From Eleftheria terrae (GTDB lineage Bacteria > Pseudomonadota > Gammaproteobacteria > Burkholderiales > Burkholderiaceae_C), in contig NZ_CP106951.1 of NCBI RefSeq assembly GCF_030419005.1, positions 1,798,001 through 1,862,000 on the forward strand: a stretch of 64,000 bases of DNA. The letters run 5' to 3'. The position numbers and the translations under genes are program-made. Shown piece by piece: positions 1-9,000 of this stretch (position 1 is the stretch's first letter; each line of letters opens with the position of its first letter). The notes beneath the pieces were generated by a model. That model was not told the origin of the DNA. It did not search any database and was given only the letters and a program-made list of their open reading frames with translations.

Positions 1-1
1 C

Positions 2-103
2 CAGCCGCAGGACATCGAGCGTGCACTGGCGGCCGGCTTCGACGCGCACCTCGTCAAGCCGATCGACCTGCGCGAGCTGCAGCGCTTCCTGGCCGCCAGC
101 TGA
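2..103 (+). CDS. C-terminal end of a response-regulator receiver domain (partial)
   Basis: Only the last 33 codons are inside the window. They end in AGFDAHLVKPIDLRELQRFL, which matches the end of a CheY-like receiver domain: the conserved lysine before Pro-Ile and the final amphipathic helix. The same AGFDAH-KPID pattern ends the hybrid kinase encoded about 7 kb further on, so this gene is probably also a hybrid histidine kinase or a stand-alone receiver protein. The phosphoacceptor aspartate lies off the left edge, so activity cannot be judged. Confidence 0.8.
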   Translation, partial: QPQDIERALAAGFDAHLVKPIDLRELQRFLAAS

Positions 104-124
104 GCCGCGCGACCGCGCCCCATC

Positions 125-586
125 TCAGTGGGCGTCGCGCCGGGCGGCGCGGGTGGCGGCGTCGATGTCGGCATCAACGCTGTCCTCATCGTCCTCGATG
201 GCGAAGTCATCCTCGTCGATGCCGGCCAGATCGGCTTCGGCCGTCATGCCCAGCGCATCTTCGTCATCCTCGATGCGGTCCGGTGCGATGTCCGCGCCCT
301 CGCGCCAGCCGGCGTCGCGATCGGCGAGCGCCCGCTCGCCGCTGCCGGTGGAATCGCTGTCGGCATCCAGCTCGGCGTCGCCCAGGTCCGCGCCGGCGCC
401 GCCGCGGCGGTCGAGGTCCGAGGTGGGTCCGGCATCCAGGCCCAGGGCCTGGGTGTCGACCAGGCCGGGGCCGCCCTGGATGTCGCTGCCAGTGTCCGAC
501 GTGTCGCTCGGGCCGAGCATGCCGGTGCGACTGCCTTCATTGCGCTGCGGGGCGCGTTGCCCGCCGAGCAGGCTGCTTTGTGCCAT
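125..586 (-). CDS. hypothetical acidic, low-complexity protein
   Basis: I do not recognise a family. The 153-residue product is very rich in Asp, Glu, Ala and Gly; the C-terminal third contains runs such as DEDDFAIEDDEDSVDADID, so it is strongly acidic and probably disordered. There is no signal peptide or membrane segment. An AGGAG sequence lies six bases before the ATG, which supports translation. It heads a leftward series of small envelope and stress proteins, but has its own ribosome binding site and a gap to the next gene. Biased composition can produce open frames by chance in such GC-rich DNA, hence moderate confidence. Confidence 0.6.
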   Translation of the reverse strand: MAQSSLLGGQRAPQRNEGSRTGMLGPSDTSDTGSDIQGGPGLVDTQALGLDAGPTSDLDRRGGAGADLGDAELDADSDSTGSGERALADRDAGWREGADIAPDRIEDDEDALGMTAEADLAGIDEDDFAIEDDEDSVDADIDAATRAARRDAH

Positions 587-733
587 GGTGTGCTCCTGAA
601 GTGGATGATCTTGATCAGCAAGCCCGGTGCCGCTGCGTTCCGCAGGGCGACGAACATCGCTTGCAACCCCCCTCCGGGTGGCGCCACCCCGCGCCGGCCC
701 TGGCCGCCGGACAGGGCGTCTCGCCCCAGCCGT

Positions 734-1222
734 TCAGGCGCGCCGTTGATCCTTGACCAGGATGACGCTGACGGCGCCGTCGGGCTCCATGTAGGCGGCT
801 TTCACTTCCGACAGTTCCTCCACCCCGTGCTCGCGCAGCTTGCTCTGCAGCTCCTGCATCGACAGGTACTCGCGGCGCAGGTTGCGGTGCAGCACCCGAC
901 CGCGCCAGACCAGCGGCAGCGGCGGCGGCTCGGCGAAGCGCCGCACCAGCGTGAAGCGGTAGCTCGCCCAGTCCAGCAGGTAGTTCCAGCCGACGATCGT
1001 GGCGACCAGCAGCGCGCCTTCGCTGACGGTGTCGTAGCCGCCGGCCATCGCGTTCTGCGCGGCGTCGGCAATGACGACCAGCAACAGCACGTCGGCAATG
1101 GCGACCGAGCCGACATCGCGCCGGACCACGAAGCGGAAGATGAGAAACAGGAACCAGTACATCAGCGTGCCGCGGAGGATCAGCTCCCCGATCGGCACGT
1201 GGACCTCGAACAAGTGGGGCAT
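734..1222 (-). CDS. DUF421 (YetF/YcaP-type) membrane protein
   Basis: The 162-residue protein has the DUF421 layout: hydrophobic helices over roughly residues 12-80 (MYWFLFLIFRFVV, then VAIADVLLLVVIADAAQNAM), followed by a soluble C-terminal part with the family pattern LVWRGRVLHRNLRREYLSMQ and a final segment on how the protein treats mature 'side' residues (VKAAYMEPDGAVSVI). YetF-type proteins are inner-membrane proteins of poorly known role, often near stress genes. I chose the ATG that begins MPHLFEV because the preceding in-frame codons are Arg/Gly-rich and unlike the family. No good ribosome binding site is visible, so the start is less certain than the identity. Confidence 0.8.
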   Translation of the reverse strand: MPHLFEVHVPIGELILRGTLMYWFLFLIFRFVVRRDVGSVAIADVLLLVVIADAAQNAMAGGYDTVSEGALLVATIVGWNYLLDWASYRFTLVRRFAEPPPLPLVWRGRVLHRNLRREYLSMQELQSKLREHGVEELSEVKAAYMEPDGAVSVILVKDQRRA

Positions 1223-1257
1223 CGGCAAAAATGGCGCGGCCCGCGCCGCGGCGCGAC

Positions 1258-2220
1258 TCAGTGGTAGGTGGCGCGGGGCGGCGCCGCCTCCTCCCGTGCC
1301 CCGGGCACCGGATGCGCGGCTGCCGCACCCGCTGCACCGGCGGCTCGCGCCGCGCTGGCGACCGCGCCTGCGCCAGCCGACGTGTGGGCCGTGCGCACCA
1401 GGCGCTTGACGTCGAAACCGGCCTGCTGCGCGAGCAGGACGAATTCGGCGAAGGTGTCCTCGTCCAGCGTGGGGCTGCGCGACAGCAGCCACAGGCCGTC
1501 ACGGTCGGGGGTGCCAACCAGCGCGGCGGAGTAGTCGGCCTCGACGTGCAGCACCCAGTGGTCGGACCATGAGCCGGGCCACCAGCGCAGCCACGCCGGC
1601 GCAAAGCTCAGCTCCAGCCGCGATGGTTGTTCCGGGTCGGCCGCCCGCACCACCCCGTCCTGGCGCTGCAGGCTGCCGTCGCCGCGCAGGCACTGCTGGA
1701 TCACGTTGCAGCTGCCGTCGGGCTGCCACTCGAAGGCCACCAGCACATCGCTGGCGCCCAAGTCCTCCGGCCGCGCGGGCGGCAGGCAAGCGATCTCGTA
1801 CCAAACGCCGGCATACCGCTCCAGATCCAGCTGGGCCGCAGTGCCCAGCGCCACCGGCTCGGGCTGCGCGAAAGGCAGTCCGAGGCCGGCGAGGAAGGCC
1901 GATCCCTTGCGACCCACCAGGGGTGTCACCGCCGAAGCCACCAAGGGCAGCAAGGCGGGTTTCAGCAGCATCTGCAGCCAGCCACCGCGCTGCCGCTGCT
2001 CACGCCGTGCACGCCCCTTGCGGGAGCCGCGGGTGACACGCCGCCACAGCCAGCCGGTAACCAGCGTGGTGGCGCCGCCGATGAGCAGTGTGCGAGCCCG
2101 CTGCTTGCCGGCCGTCTGCGCCTGCTGCCAGCTGGCAGAGGTGCGCGCGTCCTGCAGGCGCACCTGCGCCTCGGTCTGCTCGATCTGCGCATCGATCTGG
2201 GTCAGAAGGGAACGAAGCAT
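1258..2220 (-). CDS. lipocalin-family protein with membrane-associated N-terminal extension
   Basis: Residues about 130-275 form a bacterial lipocalin (Blc-like) domain. The first strand carries the family Gly-x-Trp signature (ERYAGVWYEIACLPP, Trp 140), and the later part has WVLHVEADYSAALVGTPD and GLWLLSRSP as in outer-membrane lipocalins, which bind lipids or lysophospholipids. Instead of a lipoprotein signal there is a 120-residue extension: an amphipathic N-terminal helix, a hydrophobic stretch near residues 45-60, an Arg-rich linker and a second hydrophobic stretch near 85-115. The last 40 residues are Ala-rich. A GGAG precedes the ATG. Position among YqjE-, DUF883- and GlsB-like genes suggests an envelope-stress group. 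The extension is unusual for the family. Confidence 0.85.
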   Translation of the reverse strand: MLRSLLTQIDAQIEQTEAQVRLQDARTSASWQQAQTAGKQRARTLLIGGATTLVTGWLWRRVTRGSRKGRARREQRQRGGWLQMLLKPALLPLVASAVTPLVGRKGSAFLAGLGLPFAQPEPVALGTAAQLDLERYAGVWYEIACLPPARPEDLGASDVLVAFEWQPDGSCNVIQQCLRGDGSLQRQDGVVRAADPEQPSRLELSFAPAWLRWWPGSWSDHWVLHVEADYSAALVGTPDRDGLWLLSRSPTLDEDTFAEFVLLAQQAGFDVKRLVRTAHTSAGAGAVASAARAAGAAGAAAAHPVPGAREEAAPPRATYH

Positions 2221-2232
2221 GTGGGCTCCAGG

Positions 2233-2709
2233 TCAGGAAGTCTGCGGATGCCGCTGCTGGCTGAACGGCTTGAGCTGCCGCACCGTCGCAGGAAAACCCA
2301 TGCGGTGTACCAAGCCGCGCATGGACCAGGTGAGGACGCCGGCAAAGATCAGGTTGAGCGCGACCACGGCCAGCAGCGCCGCGCCCCAGTGCACCCCGCG
2401 CTCGATCACCAGCCAAGCCGCCAGGCCGCCCATCAACCCCAGCCAGGCAGTGACGATGAGCACCGCTGCCAGCACGGCGTATAGCACCAGCTGGACCAGG
2501 GTGAGCCCGGTCCGCTGGGCCTCCAGCGAGAACAGTTTCACCCGTTCCTGCAGCGAGGCTCGCAGTTCATGCCAGAGCGAGCCGGCCGCACGCGAGAAAG
2601 ACTCGGGCCCGGCGGCGGCCGCCGCCGCTTCCTGGTGGGCGGCGGCCGCGTGGAAGGCGGCGGCCGCATCCGCTGCGGCCGGTGCCTCGGTGGACGTGGC
2701 GGGCCCCAT
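2233..2709 (-). CDS. phage-holin superfamily III / YqjE-like membrane protein
   Basis: The 158-residue protein begins with an Ala-rich disordered stretch, followed by an amphipathic region (LWHELRASLQERVKLFSLEA) and two transmembrane helices at about residues 70-95 and 102-125. This is the layout of the YqjE/holin-X proteins that accompany YqjD/ElaB (DUF883) genes in proteobacteria. These are inner-membrane proteins linked to stationary phase; despite the domain name they are not known to lyse the cell. The DUF883-like gene is directly upstream with one base between the two genes, so they are almost surely cotranscribed. Confidence 0.82.
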   Translation of the reverse strand: MGPATSTEAPAAADAAAAFHAAAAHQEAAAAAAGPESFSRAAGSLWHELRASLQERVKLFSLEAQRTGLTLVQLVLYAVLAAVLIVTAWLGLMGGLAAWLVIERGVHWGAALLAVVALNLIFAGVLTWSMRGLVHRMGFPATVRQLKPFSQQRHPQTS

Positions 2710-2710
2710 C

Positions 2711-3112
2711 TCAACGATGGCTCGTCAGGCGAGCGATGAGCATGCCGGCCAGCGCCGCCACGGTCACTGCCGTGAACGGATGCTCCCGCACATAGCCGCG
2801 TGCGGCCTCGACCCATTGCTCTTCCATCTCGCCGAACTGGCCTGCCTTGCTGTGGAACTGCTCGCGCGCCGTCGAGGCACTGCCGCGCAGCTTCTCAAGC
2901 GTCGGGCCAGCCTTGGCAGCGACCCGGTCGACGGCCTCATGGGCTGTCTGGGCCATGCGTTCGACCATGCTGCTCGTCGAGGCGGAGCTGCTCGTGCTGC
3001 TGCCCAGGCCCGAGGTCGTGGTGCTGGCTCCGCTGCCAATGCCCGCGCCCGAGCCGACACCGTTGCTGCCGATGCCAGAGGTGCCAATGGAGGTGCTAGG
3101 CTGGTTTTCCAT
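2711..3112 (-). CDS. DUF883 (ElaB/YqjD-like) membrane-anchored protein
   Basis: The protein is 133 residues long. Residues 8-50 are Ser/Gly/Thr low complexity, then comes an amphipathic helical region (AHEAVDRVAAKAGPTLEKLR, then a segment with EEQWVEAARGYVREHPF) and a C-terminal transmembrane helix (TAVTVAALAGMLIARLT). The REHPFTAV junction before the final helix is typical of the ElaB/YqjD family, whose characterised members are inner-membrane proteins that tether ribosomes in stationary phase. I set the start at the ATG of MENQPSTS; longer reading from upstream gives Arg-rich sequence unlike the family. It is paired with the YqjE-like gene downstream. Confidence 0.85.
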   Translation of the reverse strand: MENQPSTSIGTSGIGSNGVGSGAGIGSGASTTTSGLGSSTSSSASTSSMVERMAQTAHEAVDRVAAKAGPTLEKLRGSASTAREQFHSKAGQFGEMEEQWVEAARGYVREHPFTAVTVAALAGMLIARLTSHR

Positions 3113-3222
3113 GATGAAATCGCTCCTGTCGCGGGTCTCGCCCGCAGAGTGGTTGAGTAGGAATTGCAGAGAGATTTGCAGCGGGCGGGGCGCCGTCAAG
3201 GCGGATCCCGCCGTTTTTTCCG

Positions 3223-3501
3223 TCAGCGGACGCTTCCGCGTCGCAGCAGGTTCACCACCGCGAGAAGGACCACGGCTCCCACCAGCGAGACCAGCATGGC
3301 GCCGAGGCTGAAGGCGTCCTGGTTGATGCTGGGCACGCCGACCAGCGGTGAGATCAGCCAGCCGCCGAGCGCGGCACCGACGATGCCGACCACGACATTG
3401 AGGATGAGGCCCTGTTGGGCGTCCGTCCGCATGATCATGCTGGCGATCCAGCCGATCACACCGCCGACGACTAACCAAATGATGAAGTTGATCACGGGCA
3501 T
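3223..3501 (-). CDS. GlsB/YeaQ/YmgE-family membrane protein
   Basis: A complete 92-residue member of the GlsB/YeaQ/YmgE (transglycosylase-associated) family. It has three hydrophobic helices: FIIWLVVGGVIGWIASMIM at the N-terminus, the Gly-rich LNVVVGIVGAALGGWLI in the middle and a third near the C-terminus. These are small inner-membrane proteins commonly induced by general stress; the transglycosylase role is only a name. The ATG of MPVINF is preceded by a purine-rich stretch. It is separated by about 110 bases from the DUF883 gene and could have its own promoter in the long gap upstream. Confidence 0.88.
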   Translation of the reverse strand: MPVINFIIWLVVGGVIGWIASMIMRTDAQQGLILNVVVGIVGAALGGWLISPLVGVPSINQDAFSLGAMLVSLVGAVVLLAVVNLLRRGSVR

Positions 3502-4271
3502 GCTCCTGTCAGAGTTAGTGGAAGTGTTGTGTGCAGCAGCAGCCGCGGGGCCGCTGAGGGCCGGTTGGCCGAGCCGCTCACGGACCACACCCAGCAACCA
3601 CCGTGCCGCTGTGGCGCCGCCACCTGCCCGCCGTCGTGCCGCAGGCGCGCAGACTCCGCAGGAATTTCCGCGGGGCGGTAAGCCGTGCTCCCGGCACGAT
3701 TCACCCTGAAGCAGACGCGGGTTGAGCCGTTCGCCGCCACTCGCCGCCAGCCGCCAGCCATCGGTCTTTTTGCTGGCGAGAGGGAGCAGGCACGCTGTTT
3801 GCGATGTAGCGTGATGTGTACTGTTCCGACCCACGTCCTGCCCTTGAACGCACGGCGAATGGGCCAGGAAACAGGATTTCGTTCGTCCGGTTTGTTGGGG
3901 CGACGTGCTGGCCCGAGGTACGACCTTGCTGCACGTCCCGCTCCTTGATCCGCAGGAGAGTTCGCAATGGCCAGCCCCATAGCCCACGATGCTCACAGTG
4001 GGCCGATACACCGCAGTACGCGGCATTCATCGACCATGGACGCCGAGGACATGAGTGGCGCCAGCAGCACGGCGGCCCCCGAGCGCAGGCTGGATGGCCC
4101 GCCGCGCCAGGCGCAGGCCTGCGCAGACGACAATGGCGCCCACGCGCTGCCGCATCCCTGGCAGCGATCGGCCCGCTACCGCTGACCTTCCTTCCCCAGC
4201 CAAACGCCTTGCCGGATCTGTTCCCTTCCCATTGCCTTTCCCGCCGTTCAGGCGCCTGCTGAGGAGCGCGC
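3502..4271. other. intergenic region upstream of the hybrid kinase
   Basis: About 770 bases between the leftward stress genes and the rightward kinase. It must hold promoters for both directions. The only frame with a plausible ribosome binding site is the small one listed separately. I see no convincing terminator, tRNA or strong sigma-70 promoter. Confidence 0.5.
3967..4185 (+). CDS. possible small hypothetical protein
   Basis: A 72-codon frame with AGGAG placed eight bases before its ATG. The product (starting MASPIAHDAHSGP) is hydrophilic with several His, Ser and Ala residues and resembles no family I know. It lies in the leader of the hybrid-kinase gene. The ribosome binding site is the only positive evidence; composition is not clearly coding, so it may be chance. 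Confidence 0.25.
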   Translation: MASPIAHDAHSGPIHRSTRHSSTMDAEDMSGASSTAAPERRLDGPPRQAQACADDNGAHALPHPWQRSARYR

Positions 4272-7043
4272 ATGCAAGCACAACCGCACGCAGCCGCGGC
4301 GGCCGTCCCCATGCTTACTGACGCCGGTGTGGCGCTGGGCGAGCTGTCCTTCGTCGTGATGGAGACCCCGACCGCCGGTGCGCCCTGTGTCGCCAGTGCG
4401 GGGGGCGCCCTGCCGGAACTGCTCGGCATGCAGCCCGCCGAGGTCCTGGGGCTCCCGCTGGAGGCCTTGCTGGACAGCCAGGACACCTTGATCGACCTCG
4501 ACTCCGAAGCAGGCCAGCGCGAGGCGCACGCCCGCGTCGCCCGCCTGCGCCGCGGCACCTGCGCGCAGGGCTACCTGCGCGTGCAGCGCCTGTACACCCT
4601 GGCCAGCGCGGCCTGGCTCGTCACCTTCCATACCTTGCGCGCTGCCGGCCGGACCGGGCAAGTGGCCTTGCCAGCGCTTGCCGGGCTGCCCTTCGCCGGT
4701 GTCGCGAACGCAGTGCCGGCCCTGCTGTTCGCCTGCTCGCCGGACGGCAGCGCGGTGTATGTGAACCAGCACTGGTTCGAGTACACCGGCTTGGCCAACG
4801 ACTGCTCGTTGGCAGACGTCTGGCTGGACCTGGTGCATCCCGACGACCACCTGGCCCTGGTGGAGCAATGGCGGCGGGCGCATGCCGAAGGCGGCAAGTT
4901 CGAAGGCCAGTTCCGGCTGCGCAACGCCCGCGGCCAGTTCCGCTGGCACCTGTGCCGCGCGCAACTGATGTGCAACGCGCTGGACGAGCCCCTGCTCTGG
5001 GCCGGCATGGCGACCGAAATCGAACACCAGAAACAGGTGGAGGACGCGCTGGACCAGCGTGAACGCGAGTTCCGGACCCTGGTGGAGAACGCACCGGACG
5101 TCATCACCCGGCTGGACCGGCGGCTGCGCCATGTCTATGCCAACCGCGCCATCGAAACCGCCTTCGGCTTGCCACCGGCCCAGCTGATCGGCTGCACCAG
5201 CGGCCAGGCCGGGCTACCGTCCGTGGTGGCCGAACAATGGCGCAGTACCGCGCTGGCGGCCCTGCAGACACAGCAGGAGCAGGAGTGCCAGTTCACCGTC
5301 GAGCGCGACGATCCGGTCCGGCCGGTGAGCCACTACATCTGTCGCCTGATTCCCGAGTTCGACCGTGAAGGCAGCGTCGAGACGGTGCTGTGCATCGCCT
5401 ACGACATCACGCAGCGTCGCCACGCGGTGTCGGCCCTGGAGGAAAGCGAGCAGCGCTTCCGGCAGTTCGCCGAAAGCAGCGACGACGTGTTCTGGCTCGC
5501 CGAGGCGGGTGGCGGCCGGCTGCTGTACGTCAGCCCGGCCTTCGAGCGGGTGTGGGGCCGGTCTTGCGAGGCGCTGCAGGCCAACCCCGAACTGTGGCGG
5601 ACCGCTTTGATCGCGCCTGAAACGGCGGGCCTGCCGGCGCCCTTCTTCGCCGAGGCGATTTCGTCCGGCAGCCCGGACGCCTGGCGCGAATACCGCATCC
5701 GCCGCGCGGACGGCCAGCCGCGCTGGATCCGCGACCGGCGCTTCCAGTTGCGCGACCAGGACGGCGTGGTGGTCCGCATCGGCGGCATCGCCGAGGACAT
5801 CACCGAGCGCAAGGAACGCGAAATCGAGCGCGAGGCCCTGCTGGAACGGGAACGGGCCGCCCGCGCCGAGGCCGAGGCGCTGGCCTCGGCCAAGGACGAA
5901 TTCGTTGCCGTGGTCTCGCACGAACTGCGCTCGCCGCTGAATGCCATCCGCGGCTGGGCCCACGTCCTGAGACAGACCGGCGAGCTGACACCTGCGCAAC
6001 TGCGCGCCCTCGACGCCATCGACCGCAACACGCAGGCGCAGGCCCGCATGGTGGACGACCTGCTGGACACCCAGCGCCTGCTGCGCAGCAAGCTCAACCT
6101 GGAAACCCGGCGTGCGGAGCTGGCACCCGTGGTGGAACAAGCGGTCGAGAATTTCCGCCCGGGCGCGCAGGCCAAGCGCATCACCCTGACGGTGGCACAC
6201 GACCCGCAGATCGGCATGGTCGAGATGGACGTCGAGCGCCTGCGCCAGGTGCTGGCCAACCTGATTTCCAACGCCATCAAGTTCACGCCGGAAGAGGGGC
6301 GGGTCGACGTCGCCACCCGGCTGCAGCCGCACGCGCTGGAGATCGAGGTGCGCGACTCGGGCATCGGCATTGATCCGCAGCTGCTGTCCCAGGTCTTCGA
6401 CCGCTTCCACCAGGCCGACGGCTCCAGCACGCGCCGCCAGGGCGGGCTCGGGCTGGGCCTGTCGCTGGCACGCCAGCTGGTCGACTTGCATGGCGGCCGG
6501 CTGCGGGCGCACAGCGACGGCATCGGCCGGGGCGCCGCGTTCGTGGTGGAGCTGCCGCGCCGGCTGGCCGAGGCACGCCCCGACCCGTCCGGCAGCCAGC
6601 GCGGCGACGACGGCCGCGCGCAGCAGCTCGCGCGCAAGCGCATCGTGGTGGTGGAGGACGACGCGGACGGCCGCGAGATCCTCTCCTTCATCCTGCGCGA
6701 CCAGAATGCGGAGCTGGCCAGCTTCGACAACGCCTCCTCCGCCTTCCGCTACCTGGCGGAGCTGCCGCCGCAGCAGCAGCCCGACGCCTTGATTTCGGAC
6801 ATCGCGATGCCTGATGAAGACGGCTACAGCTTCATTCGGCGCTGGCGCGCCGAGGAGCTGCGGCAGGGCCTGCGGCGCGTGCCGGCCGTGGCCCTGACGG
6901 CTTTTGCGAGTGCCCGCGACCGCGCCAAGGCCTTCGCCGCCGGCTTCGACGCCCATATCGGCAAGCCGATCGACTCCACCGTGCTGATCGACACCCTGCT
7001 AGAGGTGGTGATGGGGCGGGAAGCCCTCTCGCCCACGCCGTGA
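4272..7043 (+). CDS. PAS-domain hybrid sensor histidine kinase with C-terminal receiver
   Basis: The 923-residue protein has an N-terminal sensory region of about 140 residues, then three PAS domains beginning near residues 145, 266 and 395. A HisKA domain follows with the phosphoacceptor in FVAVVSHELRSPLNAIRGW (His 550), then a HATPase domain with N-box NLISNAIKF, G1 DSGIGIDP and G2 GGLGLGLSLA (about 650-765). The C-terminal receiver starts at RIVVVEDDADGREIL, with the phosphorylated Asp 843 in DALISDIAMPDEDGYSF and the conserved Lys in GKPID. No transmembrane helix is evident, so it is probably a cytoplasmic sensor of redox, light or a small ligand. The sigma-54-dependent regulator downstream is a possible partner, though a 500-base gap separates them. 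Confidence 0.92.
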   Translation: MQAQPHAAAAAVPMLTDAGVALGELSFVVMETPTAGAPCVASAGGALPELLGMQPAEVLGLPLEALLDSQDTLIDLDSEAGQREAHARVARLRRGTCAQGYLRVQRLYTLASAAWLVTFHTLRAAGRTGQVALPALAGLPFAGVANAVPALLFACSPDGSAVYVNQHWFEYTGLANDCSLADVWLDLVHPDDHLALVEQWRRAHAEGGKFEGQFRLRNARGQFRWHLCRAQLMCNALDEPLLWAGMATEIEHQKQVEDALDQREREFRTLVENAPDVITRLDRRLRHVYANRAIETAFGLPPAQLIGCTSGQAGLPSVVAEQWRSTALAALQTQQEQECQFTVERDDPVRPVSHYICRLIPEFDREGSVETVLCIAYDITQRRHAVSALEESEQRFRQFAESSDDVFWLAEAGGGRLLYVSPAFERVWGRSCEALQANPELWRTALIAPETAGLPAPFFAEAISSGSPDAWREYRIRRADGQPRWIRDRRFQLRDQDGVVVRIGGIAEDITERKEREIEREALLERERAARAEAEALASAKDEFVAVVSHELRSPLNAIRGWAHVLRQTGELTPAQLRALDAIDRNTQAQARMVDDLLDTQRLLRSKLNLETRRAELAPVVEQAVENFRPGAQAKRITLTVAHDPQIGMVEMDVERLRQVLANLISNAIKFTPEEGRVDVATRLQPHALEIEVRDSGIGIDPQLLSQVFDRFHQADGSSTRRQGGLGLGLSLARQLVDLHGGRLRAHSDGIGRGAAFVVELPRRLAEARPDPSGSQRGDDGRAQQLARKRIVVVEDDADGREILSFILRDQNAELASFDNASSAFRYLAELPPQQQPDALISDIAMPDEDGYSFIRRWRAEELRQGLRRVPAVALTAFASARDRAKAFAAGFDAHIGKPIDSTVLIDTLLEVVMGREALSPTP

Positions 7044-7554
7044 GGGGGGACCCCGGACGGCAGCGTGGCACGGTTCCGGCCCAGCCAGTCGACACATCTT
7101 GCAATCATTGCGTTCGTGATTCGCCGACCCACAATGACAGAGACAGCGTTGCAATGGCGGCTTGCCGCCTCATAATTGACGCTCGCAACGCAGCACCCGT
7201 AGAAGCCCGGCAATTCAGGTTCCATGGTGTCCAGGGACCAGCGTCGTCCCGGGGGCCGCCGCCGGCCAGCGTGAGCGCAGTCGCTTCGGTGGTCACCCAG
7301 GTGCCAGGAAACCTGACTGCCGGCACAGCGTCGACAGGATCCTGTGACAGGGAGCAGCCGAACAACAAGGTGGAAGGGCCCCGGCAGAGTGCATGGCTTC
7401 CCTGTATGGAAGCGGTGCTCGGCTGAGGCCAGGTGCTTTTCTTGCTTGCCGTTGCGTCCACGCTGCGGCGAGTGGGCCGTTCGCCGACGAGCGGCCGTGG
7501 TTCAAACGCAGGTTCGGGGCGGTAGTGCCCGGGCCTGCATCACGGAGGAAGAAG
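7044..7554. other. intergenic region between hybrid kinase and response regulator
   Basis: About 510 bases with open but unconvincing coding content. An in-frame extension of the following gene reaches upstream to about 7393, but its sequence is Cys/Arg-rich and unlike any receiver protein, so I treat it as untranslated. It should contain the promoter of the response regulator; I could not identify a consensus sigma-54 or sigma-70 site. Confidence 0.4.
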
Positions 7555-8934
7555 ATGGGGCACGCACTCATCGTCGAAGACGATGCGGACTCGGCCGAAA
7601 TGATGGCGGCGCTGATCGCGAGCGAAGGTTTCACGGCAGCGACGGCAACCAGCTTGCGTGATGCTCGGCGCCAGCTTGCCTTGCAGGAACCCGACATCGT
7701 GCTGCTGGACCTGATGCTGCCGGACGGCAGCGGCATGGAGCTTTTCAACGAACCCGAAACCCTGGCCAACACCGAAGTGGTGTTGATCACCGGCCATGCC
7801 AGCCTGGACACCTCCATCCAGGCCTTGCGGCTGGGCGCGGCCGACTACCTGATCAAGCCGGTCAACATCAAGCAGCTGCAGGGCATCCTGTCGCGCGTGA
7901 TGCGGCCGTCGACGCTGAAGGCCGAGCTGGCCGACCTGAAGGCCGAGTTCGAGCGCAGCGGCCGCTTCGGCCTGCTGTGGGGCCGCTCGGCGCCGATGCA
8001 GCGGGTCTACGAGCAGGTGGCCCGGGTATCAAGCACCGCGGTCACGGTGCTGATCACCGGCGAGAGCGGTACCGGCAAGGAAGTGGTGGCCCAGACCATC
8101 CATGAACTGAGCCGGCGCCGCAAGAAGCCCTTCCTCGCGGTGAACTGCGGCGCCATCTCGCCCCAGCTCATCGAGAGCGAGATCTTCGGCCATGAAAAAG
8201 GCGCCTTCACCGGCGCCGACCGCATGCACCAGGGTTTCTTCGAGCGCGCCCATGGCGGCACGCTGTTCCTGGACGAAATCACCGAGATGCCGCTGGAGCT
8301 GCAGGTCAAGCTGCTGCGGGTGCTGGAGACCGGCACCTTCATGCGGGTCGGCTCGACCCAGTCGCAGGAAGCCGATGTGCGCGTCATCGCCGCCACCAAC
8401 CGGGTGCCGGAGCAGGCGGTGCAGCAGGGCAAGCTGCGCGAAGACCTGCTCTACCGGCTGAACGTGTTCCCGATCCACCTGCCGCCTTTGCGCGACCGGA
8501 CCGAGGACATCACCCTGCTGGCCGAGCACTTCCTGCACGAGGTCTGCAAGCGCGAAGGCGAGAACAAGCGCTTCGGCCCGCAGGCCCTGGAGAAGATGCG
8601 CGGCTACCGCTGGCCCGGCAATGTGCGCGAGCTGCGCAACGTGGTGCAGCGGGTCTACGTGATGGAGGAAGGCGCCATCATCGGCGACGACTGGCTGGTG
8701 TTCGACACCCCGGCGGTGCAGGAGCCGCGCGGCCCCTACCTCTCCGTGCGCGTCGGTACGCCGCTGGCGGATGTGGAACGCTCGCTCATCCTGGCGACGC
8801 TGCAGCACTTCGGCAGCCACAAGGAGAAGACGGCGGCCGCTCTGGGCGTCAGCTTGAAGACGCTCTACAACCGGCTGAAGGAATACTCCCAGGACCCGGC
8901 GGGCGGCAGCGCCAACGAGCGCGAGCCGGGCTGA
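7555..8934 (+). CDS. sigma-54-dependent response regulator (NtrC family)
   Basis: The 459-residue protein has the three NtrC-type domains. The receiver carries LIVEDDADSAEMM and phosphoacceptor Asp 52 in DIVLLDLMLPDGSG. The AAA+ domain has Walker A GESGTGKEVV (about 169-178), the sigma-54 contact loop GAFTGAD (about 216-222) and Walker B GGTLFLDEITEMP. The C-terminal Fis-type helix-turn-helix contains KEKTAAALGVSLKTLYNRLK. It would activate sigma-54 promoters after phosphorylation. I chose the ATG at MGHALIVEDD: the receiver starts here and GGAGGA stands five bases upstream. The hybrid kinase before it is a candidate phosphodonor, an inference from proximity. The target genes cannot be read from the window. 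Confidence 0.93.
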   Translation: MGHALIVEDDADSAEMMAALIASEGFTAATATSLRDARRQLALQEPDIVLLDLMLPDGSGMELFNEPETLANTEVVLITGHASLDTSIQALRLGAADYLIKPVNIKQLQGILSRVMRPSTLKAELADLKAEFERSGRFGLLWGRSAPMQRVYEQVARVSSTAVTVLITGESGTGKEVVAQTIHELSRRRKKPFLAVNCGAISPQLIESEIFGHEKGAFTGADRMHQGFFERAHGGTLFLDEITEMPLELQVKLLRVLETGTFMRVGSTQSQEADVRVIAATNRVPEQAVQQGKLREDLLYRLNVFPIHLPPLRDRTEDITLLAEHFLHEVCKREGENKRFGPQALEKMRGYRWPGNVRELRNVVQRVYVMEEGAIIGDDWLVFDTPAVQEPRGPYLSVRVGTPLADVERSLILATLQHFGSHKEKTAAALGVSLKTLYNRLKEYSQDPAGGSANEREPG

Positions 8935-8966
8935 GGGCCTTCCGCGCCTGGCCTCCCCGGCCGGGC

Positions 8967-8995
8967 GCCACCGGGCCATCCCGCGGCCCGGTGGC
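8967..8995. terminator. GC-rich hairpin between convergent genes
   Basis: An 11-bp perfect stem (GCCACCGGGCC with GGCCCGGTGGC) closes a seven-base loop, located between the 3' ends of the convergent regulator and YbaK genes. There is no T-run on the plus strand, so it is at best a weak or factor-assisted bidirectional terminator. Confidence 0.45.
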
Positions 8996-9000
8996 CCTGC

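Noticed and set aside
7393..7554. Longer N-terminus for the sigma-54 regulator
   Set aside because: The added 54 residues are Cys/Arg-rich and do not resemble a receiver start; GGAGGA directly precedes the internal ATG that begins the receiver domain.
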